A stretch of 64,000 nt of DNA from Candidatus Altimarinota bacterium (lineage in GTDB: Bacteria; Patescibacteriota; Gracilibacteria; UM-FILTER-43-11). The stretch covers positions 186,001-250,000 of the forward strand of contig JANQKP010000003.1 of NCBI GenBank assembly GCA_028281045.1, in the 5' to 3' direction. Within the stretch, counting starts at the first letter, position 1. The number at the start of each line of letters is the position of its first letter. The notes under the pieces were generated by a model. It had not been told where the DNA came from and made no database searches. It worked only from the letters and a program-made list of their open reading frames with translations. The position numbers and the translations under genes were made by a program. Of the stretch, positions 29,449-39,400 are shown in pieces.

Positions 29449-31212
29449 ATGAATAAGTCCCCTCGTGTACAAAGCACAGGAATCAACAAGGTTAGAGCGT
29501 ATCTTGCTCTAGATAATCTAGTTGGCACCTTCAGAGGTAGAAACAAAGTTTTTCTAGCGCTTGCCCTAGGGCAGCTTCTTTCTGCATGTGGAGAACCTAA
29601 TAAATCAGGTCCTGAGCCTGTTCAAGGTTGTGACGAAGTGGCTCTTACTTGTAGTAATCATGGAGTGTGTACCGATACTGAAGAAGGTCCTGAATGTGCC
29701 TGTGATAACGGCTATGAAGGAGATTCATGTGAATTTGCCTCTTTCGACCCTTCTTTTGTACTGGCCAGTGGTAAATTTGGACCTAATGGAGACCAAACCT
29801 CTGGAAGAGTAGAGGTTTCTGGTAAAACGAATGCGGAAGAAATTCAGTTTAATGGAATGTCTGTGGATGTACCTGAAGGAGCTTTTGAAGATTGTGCCAT
29901 TGTCACCATTCAAGGGGGAAATGTACAAGCCGTTTCTGCCTTTAATGGAGGAAGCCTTGTAGATGAAGCGCCCTTACTAGATCTTAAGGCACTTAACTGT
30001 GATAGGCCTTACCTAGATGATCAGCGTCTGGTGCCAAATGAAGTGCCATTTACAGCAGCTATGACGATTAAGCTTAAGAACTGGCTAGGTACTGTTGGAC
30101 ATCTTCCAGATGGTTCTACCCAAGTAGATGCTATAGATGGAGCCGACTTTGAATTTGAGGACGACGGAACCATGGTAAAAGCAGATGAATTCTCGCAATT
30201 TGTGGTTCTAGATAACCCTGCAAAACTTGGAGGAGATGGACAAATTACCGTACAGAGAAATGGGAATACCGTTAAAGTAAACTTCCCTGAAATTACCGAT
30301 GAAGGTAAGTCTGAAAACGTTTCTATTCTAGAGCGCTCTATTGTCGCAGGAAATACAATTGTATCTCTTGTAGAGCAAGGCGATGGAAGCTTTGAAGCGG
30401 AACTTCCTGCTGGATTTGACGGTGATGAGATTACTGTTACTGTAACGGATCATAATGCCATAGATGAAGCTGATAGAACTGAAAAAGATCCTGCCATTTC
30501 ACAAGTGAAAGCGCTTCCTGCGGAAGAAGCTCCTCAGCCAGATCTAAATGTAGATTTTTCTGCGGATCTTACAGCGCCTAACCCAGGTAGTACTGTTACC
30601 TACTCTGGAGACTACGCAAATGCAGGTTCTGGAACGGCTACAGGGGTACAACTTACCTTTGATTACGACCAAACTAATCTAGAAAACATTAATCTAGGTG
30701 ACCCTGTAAACTGTACAGACAATGGAGATACTGTCGTTTGTGATCTACCAGATCTTGATGAAAACGACAACGGACAAGTTGGATTCTCTGCAGATGTAGT
30801 AACTACGGCAACTCATGGAACAGCTGTTGAAGGAGATGCCACCATTACCCTAGCGGAAACAGATGAAGATGGAGCAGATAATGCAGATGATGCTGATGTA
30901 AATGTGCTTGGGATTGCGCCTGCGGTAACGGATTTCACTGCGGGATGTGGTGGATTTTGTGATACGGGCTTATCACCTCATAAAATCACCTTCAGCCACT
31001 CAGGTGAAATTACTAACGTAACCACGGATGTTTCTGTAACCGGAGGATCTACTCCTGGATCCATTACCGGAGTAACATTAAATCCAGATGGAACTGGCTT
31101 TGCCTTCTATAATACATCAGGCAACGGGATAGGTCAGCAAGAGACTGTTGAAATGACCTTCACCGGTCCAACAGGAGTAACTACTGTTTCAGAAACCAAC
31201 TGGCTGTTTTAA
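29449..31212 (+). CDS. Putative surface lipoprotein with EGF-like domain and DUF11-like repeat
   Basis: LGQLLSACGEP lipobox-like; CDEVALTCSNHGVCTDTEEGPECACDNGYEGDSCE EGF pattern; DLNVDFSADLTAPNPGSTVTYSGDYANAGSGTATGVQLT. Confidence 0.7.
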   Translation: MNKSPRVQSTGINKVRAYLALDNLVGTFRGRNKVFLALALGQLLSACGEPNKSGPEPVQGCDEVALTCSNHGVCTDTEEGPECACDNGYEGDSCEFASFDPSFVLASGKFGPNGDQTSGRVEVSGKTNAEEIQFNGMSVDVPEGAFEDCAIVTIQGGNVQAVSAFNGGSLVDEAPLLDLKALNCDRPYLDDQRLVPNEVPFTAAMTIKLKNWLGTVGHLPDGSTQVDAIDGADFEFEDDGTMVKADEFSQFVVLDNPAKLGGDGQITVQRNGNTVKVNFPEITDEGKSENVSILERSIVAGNTIVSLVEQGDGSFEAELPAGFDGDEITVTVTDHNAIDEADRTEKDPAISQVKALPAEEAPQPDLNVDFSADLTAPNPGSTVTYSGDYANAGSGTATGVQLTFDYDQTNLENINLGDPVNCTDNGDTVVCDLPDLDENDNGQVGFSADVVTTATHGTAVEGDATITLAETDEDGADNADDADVNVLGIAPAVTDFTAGCGGFCDTGLSPHKITFSHSGEITNVTTDVSVTGGSTPGSITGVTLNPDGTGFAFYNTSGNGIGQQETVEMTFTGPTGVTTVSETNWLF

Positions 31213-31225
31213 AAAATAAGATCCT

Positions 31226-32128
31226 ATGCAATCCAAGCTCAGAAAATGGACTGCTCTCCCTCTAATATCTACAGGCCTAATTATTCTTACCGGGATTGTT
31301 GCTACACAAGCACAACCTATACAAGTAAGAGATAAGGATTATGACATCTTCTATATTTTAGAAGATCATTTGGGTGGCACAGACGTGGTTCTGGATGAGG
31401 ATTTTAACGTAGTTGAACGTTACGACTACATGCCTTTTGGCAGTGAAAGAGTTATAGAAGGCGATGAAAAAGAAGCGCACAGATACACAGGGCAAGAATT
31501 AGATGAAGAAACAGGGCTTTACTACTATGGAGCTCGTTATTACAACAGTGATATTGGCCGTTTTATTGCAGTTGACCCCGTTGTCCTAGGTAATGCCAAA
31601 AGCAGCCCAAAAACCTTATTAGCCATTCTAAATGACCCTCAGGCACTAAATTCATACACATACGCCCGTAATAATCCCGTTAAATTTATTGATCCTGACG
31701 GCGAATTTTTTCAAGCTGCTGTAGCAAACGCATTAAAAGAACTGGGTAAAAAAGTTGTTAAAAATATAATAAAGGCTACTGTTATAGCTTCTACACAAGA
31801 AGTAAATGAGGTCGGCGACGATGTTAATAATGAGGTTAAAAATAATCAAAATAACACGACAAAATCCGTATTCAAATCTGCTATATCAAGCTCTAATAAA
31901 GCTGCAGGAATAAGCATTAACATTCTAGATCAAGCAGCTACACATATGAAAAAAGACAATAATGATGCAATCCTAATAAATAATACGACTATCAATACCT
32001 CTAAGATTAACCATAAAACTAATAAGAATCTAGATAAGGTCTTAGTAGAAGTGAAAATTTCTATTGGAAAGCCTAAAGTTAAAAAACCAGATAACAAAAA
32101 GAATGTTAAAATAAAAATTGGTAAATAA
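31226..32128 (+). CDS. Orphan RHS-core protein with N-terminal signal peptide and unique C-terminus
   Basis: DHLGGTDVVLDEDFNVVERYDYMPFGSERV...RYTGQELDEETGLYYYGARYYNSDIGRFIAVDP core; divergent C-terminus. Confidence 0.85.
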   Translation: MQSKLRKWTALPLISTGLIILTGIVATQAQPIQVRDKDYDIFYILEDHLGGTDVVLDEDFNVVERYDYMPFGSERVIEGDEKEAHRYTGQELDEETGLYYYGARYYNSDIGRFIAVDPVVLGNAKSSPKTLLAILNDPQALNSYTYARNNPVKFIDPDGEFFQAAVANALKELGKKVVKNIIKATVIASTQEVNEVGDDVNNEVKNNQNNTTKSVFKSAISSSNKAAGISINILDQAATHMKKDNNDAILINNTTINTSKINHKTNKNLDKVLVEVKISIGKPKVKKPDNKKNVKIKIGK

Positions 32129-32132
32129 TTTT

Positions 32133-32606
32133 ATGAGCTTTCTATTTATAACAACATTGTATCTTCTAGAAATATTGATTGAGTCATCTTTATTGGTGTT
32201 AATAACTAAATTTAAAAAAATAAAACTTACCAGCCTTAAAAAGTGTATTGCTATAATTTTGTTATGGAGAGTGTCTATATTAATTTTGGGTGTCGCCCTT
32301 GGACTAATAGGATTAATTTTCTTAGTACTTATTAAGACTAGCTTGATTGAAATCATTTTTAAAAATGATTTTGTGCTATATGGATTAACTCTTATTGTTC
32401 TTTTCTACTTAATCAGAAAAATACTTAAAACAAATTCAAAAGATACGTTTTGGACCATTGTTGATGCACATATATACGGCTTCATCCTCTACGCAGTAGT
32501 ATTTGGACTAATAACATCACTCATAGATCCAAATCAGCTACAACTAGATCCTTGGGCTATCAGCGCAAGTGAATACACCATATTGGGCAGCCTACTAATA
32601 AACTGA
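32133..32606 (+). CDS. Multi-TM small protein, candidate immunity partner of orphan RHS
   Basis: 157-aa hydrophobic ORF immediately downstream of 31226-32128. Confidence 0.5.
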   Translation: MSFLFITTLYLLEILIESSLLVLITKFKKIKLTSLKKCIAIILLWRVSILILGVALGLIGLIFLVLIKTSLIEIIFKNDFVLYGLTLIVLFYLIRKILKTNSKDTFWTIVDAHIYGFILYAVVFGLITSLIDPNQLQLDPWAISASEYTILGSLLIN

Positions 32607-32608
32607 TA

Positions 32609-35600
32609 CTACTGGCACTTACAGGCTCTTTGGAAGTTTAGTACACCTCCAATACTTGCTTTTTCAATACAATCTTGATTAACAGCGACCCCCACGTCTC
32701 TAGCAACACATTCTAATGAGCCTGCATTATCTTTAATATGTGGCGAATAATTTGAGTTAGCTGGAGTTGCATTTATACCAGCAAATCCTAACCCCGTACA
32801 AATATCTGCGGTAATTGTCCAGCTTCCTAGGGTTCCACCTTGATCTGCCACACAACTTAGGCCTATTTCATCACAAGCTCCTGTTTCTGGGCCAGTGCTA
32901 TCTGGGTCTCCACAAGCCTCTCCTTCAGCACTCGCAATCCAACACTCACTACCATCTCCTACATAAGGACAAACGCTAATAAACACGTCTATAGCGCCTG
33001 TGGCAGATAGTTTGTATTTACCATTTTGTGTAGGCGTAAATTTGTTTCCGGTAACCAAAGCTCCAGTAGTTGAATCTGGATTAGTAATGGTTACATCCGA
33101 CGTTTCTAGATCTTGTAGCGTAACTGTAATTTCTCCACCGTTTACGAAGTAGTTTTGGCTTGGCGGCGTAATCACAGGATTGGCTGGTGCTTCACAAGCA
33201 GCAGTATCAATTGTACAAGAGCTGGTACATGTGAGAGATCCTGTATATCCAGTTCCAGCTTCGCTATCACAAGTAGCTATTCCAAAGTCTGTTCCATCAC
33301 AAGCTTCTCCAGTATCTATCACCCCATTTCCACAAAGTGAGTTACATTTATTTTCAACCTCATCGTAATTAGGGAATTCGGCATTACAACTCCATTCACA
33401 AGCCGGTATAGTTCCGTTTCCAGCATCCCAATTCCAAGTATCTCCAGTAGCAACCCCAGGTCCTTGTGAAATAGGTCCATTTGTACAAGCATCCGAAGCT
33501 ATATCAAAGCTAAATGTTTTCTGCACAGGATTGCTATTTTCTTGTCCGTCAGAAACAATTAATTCTACAGTACAAGAGTGTAATCCTTCACTCAGAGGAC
33601 TTGTTGGCAGATCTACAGTTGTTCCTGTCAGACTTGGACAAGCTCCTCCTGCAACAAGATTCCAAGAAACTACATTTACAGCGTCTCCTTGGGCGTCGAA
33701 GCTATCTTCGACTACCGTAAGCGTGCTGCCTGTTAGGTCTCCGTCATTTAACGTTACGGAGTTGTTTGGATTAGAGTAAGTAATTCCGTCGAATTCGAAG
33801 CTAAAGTTCGCTATAGGGGCTGTATTTTGCTCCTGCACAGCTACATTTCCGGCTTCATCAGCTACATTAATTTGCCAGGTCCTTTCAGCAAGAACTTCTC
33901 CGCCTTCCATGGCTTTAATAGTCACACTACAAACCGTAGGATCTCCAGTAGAAGGTGGGTTAACCGTAACGGCTACACCACTGGCAGCAATAGTGGTTGG
34001 AGCTGTTGTCGTACAACCTCCTGTGGTCACTTCTGTAAGAGCAGGTGTGGTTTGGAAGTCGTAACCAGTAAGAGTAGCGGTGAATTCAATATTATCTCCT
34101 CCTACAATTCCAGAATTAGCTCCAGAAAGGACCATTTGTGGCCCAGAAGCTTCTGGCACAGGATTAATTTCCGTTTCGCTAAGCGACGTTTCTGTTGTAA
34201 TTAGAAGTGGTGGATGTGAAGGCGCCGTTACGCGATGCCCTGGGGCTCCATAACTCCCCTTTTCGAAGCGGAACACCACTGGAAGAATCTGTGGAAGCTG
34301 ACTGTTGATATCTACATCATATCCATCCGTAATTGGCGTGTGAGACACTTGAATAGGCGTTCCATAATCTGGCACTTGCTCTCCAGTAATTGGATCTAGG
34401 GCCTGGTCTACCGTTTGCATAATAATGCGGTCAAACTCGATAGCAGGACCACCTGGATTTAGCCAATCGATCTGATCAATCGTTACCACTCCCGCACTCA
34501 CAGCAACTACATGAGGCCTGTGAATATTTCTAAGTCTTCTTACGTTAATGTTTTCGTTATAGAAAGTTCCTGTAGCATAATCGTCCGTATCTGGTTCAAT
34601 TGGCGCATAAGTCACCTGGTCCGCAATAGCCTCAGCCTTGGTTGGCTCACTAGCAATTGGGGTTTGGTACACATCTCCAGCATTTACTACTACAGTGTCA
34701 TCGGCATCGATGCTGAACTCTGTACCCCTAACCCCTGCAATAGCGCTGGTGGTTTCTACACGGAATTCAGAGTTAGATGCTAGGCGCACAATCTTATTCC
34801 AGATTTTCCCAGCATTAAGCTTCACTTTAATTTTCGTCGCAAAGCCTTCTTCAACTGCCACTTCCATGTTTTCTAAAGTAAGGCTGGTATCGGGCTCTAG
34901 CGTTGAAATAGAACCGTCAGAGAAGTATAGGTCTGCGGTTCCTGAAGCGTCTGTAACTATAGTGTCGTTTTGTGAAACGAGTTGTCCCTCAGCAGCTGGC
35001 GCACTGTTTACGCTTACTGTTGCAGAGCTATTTTGAATGGTGGCCACAAGCACACGTGCATCTGGATTATATGGCAGATTATCCCCACGATTCGTTACAA
35101 AGTCTGGACTGTCGAAAGCACGAACAAGAGATGGAAGTGAATATCCTCTCGCTAAGTTTTCTACTGTACGAGCTTCATAAGCTCCGCTATCTGTTTCATA
35201 AAGTCCTGCCACTTGGAAGAACTTCTGATCTTGAGAAACCCCATACACATATCTGCTTTGCGTTCTAGGATCTGTAGGTACTTCTTGTAGGTATTTTTTA
35301 CCAAGTACAATGTTGTCTACATATCCCTGACAGAATGCAGCGGTTTCCGCGTCATGAGCGTAGGTCGCATCTGCGTTATAACAGTTCACATTCATGTTTT
35401 CCCCCACCTGGTCTGTAAGTGCAGGATATTTACCAAGATTATCTTGTTTATACTGCTCCATAGCATTGGCTACAGCAATGAGATCATCGAGCATGCGGTT
35501 ATTGTTACTACGCGTCTGAGTACGCTGAATAGCCACGTAAGCCACCGTTGAAAGAACACCAATGATTGCAATAACCACTAGTAGCTCAACCAAGCTAAAT

Positions 35601-35641
35601 CCTCTACGATTTGAGGGCTTAAAAAACTTCGATAATTTCAT
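32609..35641 (-). CDS. Giant type IV pseudopilin-like protein fused to FecR-like and Cys-rich/Ig-like domains
   Basis: RRGFSLVELLVVIAIIGVLSTVAYVAIQ N-methylation motif; FecR-like GTADLYFSDGSISTLEPDTSLTLENMEV...SAIAGVRGTEFSI; CGNGVIDTGEACDG (DUF4215-type). Confidence 0.85.
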   Translation of the reverse strand: MKLSKFFKPSNRRGFSLVELLVVIAIIGVLSTVAYVAIQRTQTRSNNNRMLDDLIAVANAMEQYKQDNLGKYPALTDQVGENMNVNCYNADATYAHDAETAAFCQGYVDNIVLGKKYLQEVPTDPRTQSRYVYGVSQDQKFFQVAGLYETDSGAYEARTVENLARGYSLPSLVRAFDSPDFVTNRGDNLPYNPDARVLVATIQNSSATVSVNSAPAAEGQLVSQNDTIVTDASGTADLYFSDGSISTLEPDTSLTLENMEVAVEEGFATKIKVKLNAGKIWNKIVRLASNSEFRVETTSAIAGVRGTEFSIDADDTVVVNAGDVYQTPIASEPTKAEAIADQVTYAPIEPDTDDYATGTFYNENINVRRLRNIHRPHVVAVSAGVVTIDQIDWLNPGGPAIEFDRIIMQTVDQALDPITGEQVPDYGTPIQVSHTPITDGYDVDINSQLPQILPVVFRFEKGSYGAPGHRVTAPSHPPLLITTETSLSETEINPVPEASGPQMVLSGANSGIVGGDNIEFTATLTGYDFQTTPALTEVTTGGCTTTAPTTIAASGVAVTVNPPSTGDPTVCSVTIKAMEGGEVLAERTWQINVADEAGNVAVQEQNTAPIANFSFEFDGITYSNPNNSVTLNDGDLTGSTLTVVEDSFDAQGDAVNVVSWNLVAGGACPSLTGTTVDLPTSPLSEGLHSCTVELIVSDGQENSNPVQKTFSFDIASDACTNGPISQGPGVATGDTWNWDAGNGTIPACEWSCNAEFPNYDEVENKCNSLCGNGVIDTGEACDGTDFGIATCDSEAGTGYTGSLTCTSSCTIDTAACEAPANPVITPPSQNYFVNGGEITVTLQDLETSDVTITNPDSTTGALVTGNKFTPTQNGKYKLSATGAIDVFISVCPYVGDGSECWIASAEGEACGDPDSTGPETGACDEIGLSCVADQGGTLGSWTITADICTGLGFAGINATPANSNYSPHIKDNAGSLECVARDVGVAVNQDCIEKASIGGVLNFQRACKCQ

Positions 35642-35725
35642 TTTGTATTTTTGTTTTATTTACGGGCGTGATTATACAGGAAAAGAGCAGATATTACAAT
35701 TGTATGAATAGCGTATCAATTACAA

Positions 35726-36097
35726 TTACGTAGTGCCAAATGTAATCAAAATTGAGAATAAGCCCAATAAGAACCATAGGAAGCATCCCAAAGTAAAAAT
35801 CAGCTTCGGCAAAATTCCATCGTTAAAATTTTTAAACCCAAAGTAAAGGCTGGGTAAAACTAAAATTAAAGGAATAGTTCCAAGAAGTAAAAAGAAAGGG
35901 TATCTCACCCAAAAGAAAAAAGACGGGTCGAAATAAAACGCATAAAATGGCCCTGCAAGAATAATCAACACCATCTCTACCCCCGAGAAAAATCCCACGC
36001 CCTTGATCGCCATATATGTTGTAAAAACTAAAAACGGCAAAGCGTTCAAGGCTACGATTTTAAGTTTATTTTTATTGTCATTGGTCACTCTCTTCAT
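35726..36097 (-). CDS. Small multi-TM protein
   Basis: 123-aa hydrophobic ORF downstream of the giant RHS gene. Confidence 0.5.
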   Translation of the reverse strand: MKRVTNDNKNKLKIVALNALPFLVFTTYMAIKGVGFFSGVEMVLIILAGPFYAFYFDPSFFFWVRYPFFLLLGTIPLILVLPSLYFGFKNFNDGILPKLIFTLGCFLWFLLGLFSILITFGTT

Positions 36098-36171
36098 TAA
36101 AAATATTGGTTAATGTTATGCATCCCTATAGGACCTACAAACTTAATCGGACTTCTTTTGTGTTGCAATGA

Positions 36172-36450
36172 CTAAGCAAAAAAATATAGAACAATAAATA
36201 TTGTCATCCCATAATAAAAATATTTCTTATATTTTGGGTCATCACCTTTTTCAGCCAACCTTTTAAAAGGTATGTCCAAAGAAAAAACAATTTTGTAAGC
36301 AGTGAAAAATGAGATAGCTTCGAAAAATTCATTAAATCTTAAATAGCTTGCTTGTGCTAAGAATATGAAAGCCTCGGAAACAATGCCAGCAATTATTACC
36401 CACAAGACAAGAGCTACCCCAACAACTTCAAAGTATTTTTTATGCTTCAT
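36172..36450 (-). CDS. Small membrane protein, candidate immunity partner of RHS
   Basis: 92-aa TM ORF starting 2 nt after the RHS stop codon. Confidence 0.5.
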   Translation of the reverse strand: MKHKKYFEVVGVALVLWVIIAGIVSEAFIFLAQASYLRFNEFFEAISFFTAYKIVFSLDIPFKRLAEKGDDPKYKKYFYYGMTIFIVLYFFA

Positions 36451-36452
36451 TT

Positions 36453-39400
36453 TTATTCTTTTTTATCAGATTTTTTAGAACTTTCTTTGCGCTTCTTGAT
36501 AAGATTAACCTTCTGCTTAACGCCCGCCTTAATTTTATCATAACTTATTTTAGCCTGCTTGAGCTTACTCTTAGCATCATACATTAAGTTCTTTGCAAAG
36601 CCTTTCGTTGAAATGTTATCGCCTCTTTCACGCATTAGAACAATCTCTTCTAAACCGGTAGCGTTGCTTGAATACTTATTAACTGTCTTGAAAATTTTTG
36701 AAGTTACTCCTTGGGGCTTAGCAAGTGTGTTAGCAGCGTTTTTCACTTCAGTCCTTTTGAACTTCTCTCCTGTTACGATAGCACGAATCCCGCTAGAGAG
36801 CCTTTCCGTTCCATCTGCTATTAATATACTTCCCACTACCGCATTGTTAGCGCTGAAGGGGCTTGTTAAACCAAGAGCGGTCCCAAAGTACAACCTTGGC
36901 AAACTGTCAATTACAGCTCCAATTCCCCAGGCCATATTGCTGGCTGTACTCTCCCCCGTGGGATCAATAAACTTAACAGGGTTATTAAGTGTATATGTAA
37001 ATGCGTTGAGCAGCTGCGGATTTTTCAGAACAGAGGCCATGGATACTTGAGATTTTTTTGCCTCATCCATAACTAAAGGATCAACACTTATAAACCTACC
37101 AATATCACTGTCGTAATAACGTGCTCCATAATAATAAAGGCCTGTTTCCTCATCTAATTCTTGTCCTGTGTATCTGTGTGCTTCTTTTTCATCTCCTTCG
37201 GTTACTCTTTCAGAGCCAAATGGCATGTAATCGTAGCGGGCAAATACATTAAAGTCTTTATCTAAAATCACATCTGTTCCACCCAGGTGATCTTGTAATA
37301 AGTAGTAAATCTTAGAATCGTCTTGAATTACTTCCTGTGCGTACGCATTCGGAGTGAACTTAGCAAATAAGTTATTAAATAGGGCTCCAAAACGATTAGT
37401 TTTTCTTCCACCTATTACATAAGTATCTATGAGTTCTTCCCCTATTTTTTCACAGTAGTCTTTTCCATTCTCTTTTTGTTCACAAGAAAGGAATCTGGCT
37501 CTTAGCTGAGTTCCCTCTGTAAATCCATCTTGTGGAGTAAATCTGTATTTAGTTCCAGATACAGACTCTACGTCGATGTAATCGTTTTTACCGAAGTAGA
37601 TTTTATCAAACTCGTAGTCGGTATGATCTTGCATATCAATCACAGTGCTTTCACTTCCCTTGATAAAGAGCTTTTTAAAGTTAAGTTGAATACTTGAGGC
37701 AATAATTTCACCTAAGTGATTTAGAGCCACTACGCGATACACGTGTTTTTCCCCTGGAATAAACCCTGTATCTACAAAGCGATTTCTCACGGAATCTGGC
37801 TTTAAATTACCTGCTAGAACTGTCGCATGCTTAGAAAGATTATGTGGGAATCCACGTTTACTTTTGTAAACTTCAAAGCTTGCTGCCTCACGACTCATAG
37901 GATCCCAATTTATAAACACTTTGTTGTGTTTATAAATGATCTCTAAGTTTTTAAACTCTACTTTTGTTTGTGGTTCCACTTCTGGTTTCAAATTCTTAGG
38001 AATCTTAGGCTTAGGCGGAGTTTGTGAAACTAGTTTTACTTTAGCCAAACGATCTTGTGGAATTTCTTCTACTTTAACTTCTGTAACATCTATTGGTTTT
38101 TCTTCTTCAGAAAGTTCATCACCGCTTAAGTCTTGTTCTTTTTGCTGCATACGAAGCTGCACAATACTGTTTTGCACTGCTGGAGCACTACCATTTGTAT
38201 AACCTCCCCCAGAAGGCGTTGAAGTTGTGGTGGTAGTGGTATTTACCACGGTACTTACTGCAGGTTTAGTATAATTAATTTCAAAGTTAACCTTGTCTGA
38301 TTCCACTCCAAATGGGCTTTCGCTGTAGACTTCAAAAGTATTAGCGCCTTCCGATAAATTAGCACTATAAATCCATACGCCAGCATCGTCGTAATCTACG
38401 ACTCTTTGGCCATTTAGCACAATGCTCGTTCCAGGCGTTTTCGTTCCCGTAAACGTAAATGGATTTGAAGTTGTAGTAGACGGAATCTGATCTACCGTAG
38501 GCGCGTATAAATGATATTCCACAGTTAGTGTTAGTTTATCACTTTCAACATTGGCAGCATCTACGGTGTAGATTTCAAAATCAGTTTCAAGACCTGTTAG
38601 TGGCATTAAAATACCCCAAGCTTCAGAGCCATTGTTTTCTATTTGCTCTACGCCATTAATCCAAAGGCTGGTATTAGCTCGCTTGGTTCCAGAAAGGTAA
38701 GCATGGGTATCACTTACCGGATCCACAGGATCTACATTAGGCCCATTAAATTCATAGGTAATTACAAAAGCGGTACTTGGGCTTTCAATGCCATATTCAT
38801 TCACAGCCTTCAGCTGGAATGAATTAGCTCCTTTAACAAGGGCCTGGCTATATTCCCAAGTCGTTTCATCGTTTGGAGCTACTACCTCTACATCATTAAT
38901 ATAGATTCCCATGCCCTGAGCTTTCGTTCCTGAAAGCGCTCTTGGATTACTGGTGCTATTTAGATAGTTATCGTCTAGCGTTGGTGGCAATGCTACATAA
39001 GCAATTTGTGTTGAGATGCTGCTGCTAACTTGATCTAAAACATCTCTAGATTCAAGCACAAACGTATTCGATTCTTGCGTGAGCGCTACTTCAGCGCTCC
39101 AGCTTTCTAGAGCATCTAAAGCCACTGCTTCTTCACCATTAATGTATAGGCCTGTATTCGCACGTTTCGCTCCTGTGAGCAGAATCTTAGTGCTGTACAC
39201 CGGGCTATCTACAAAGTCTAAAGTAGGCGCAGGTAAATCGTAGTTTAACGTGAGAACTACAGATTTACTGCGCTCTCCATCGTCTCTTACCGTGTAGAAA
39301 TTAAAGGTGTTTTCTCCCGGAGTTAAAGTTACATCGGTGCTCCAAACCGTGTCATTTCCAAGTGGCAGAACTTCTGCTCCATTTAAATAAAGAGCTAGAT

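Noticed and set aside
33155-35551. Plus-strand ORFs antisense to the pseudopilin-FecR gene
   Set aside because: Shadow ORFs of a well-supported minus-strand CDS.
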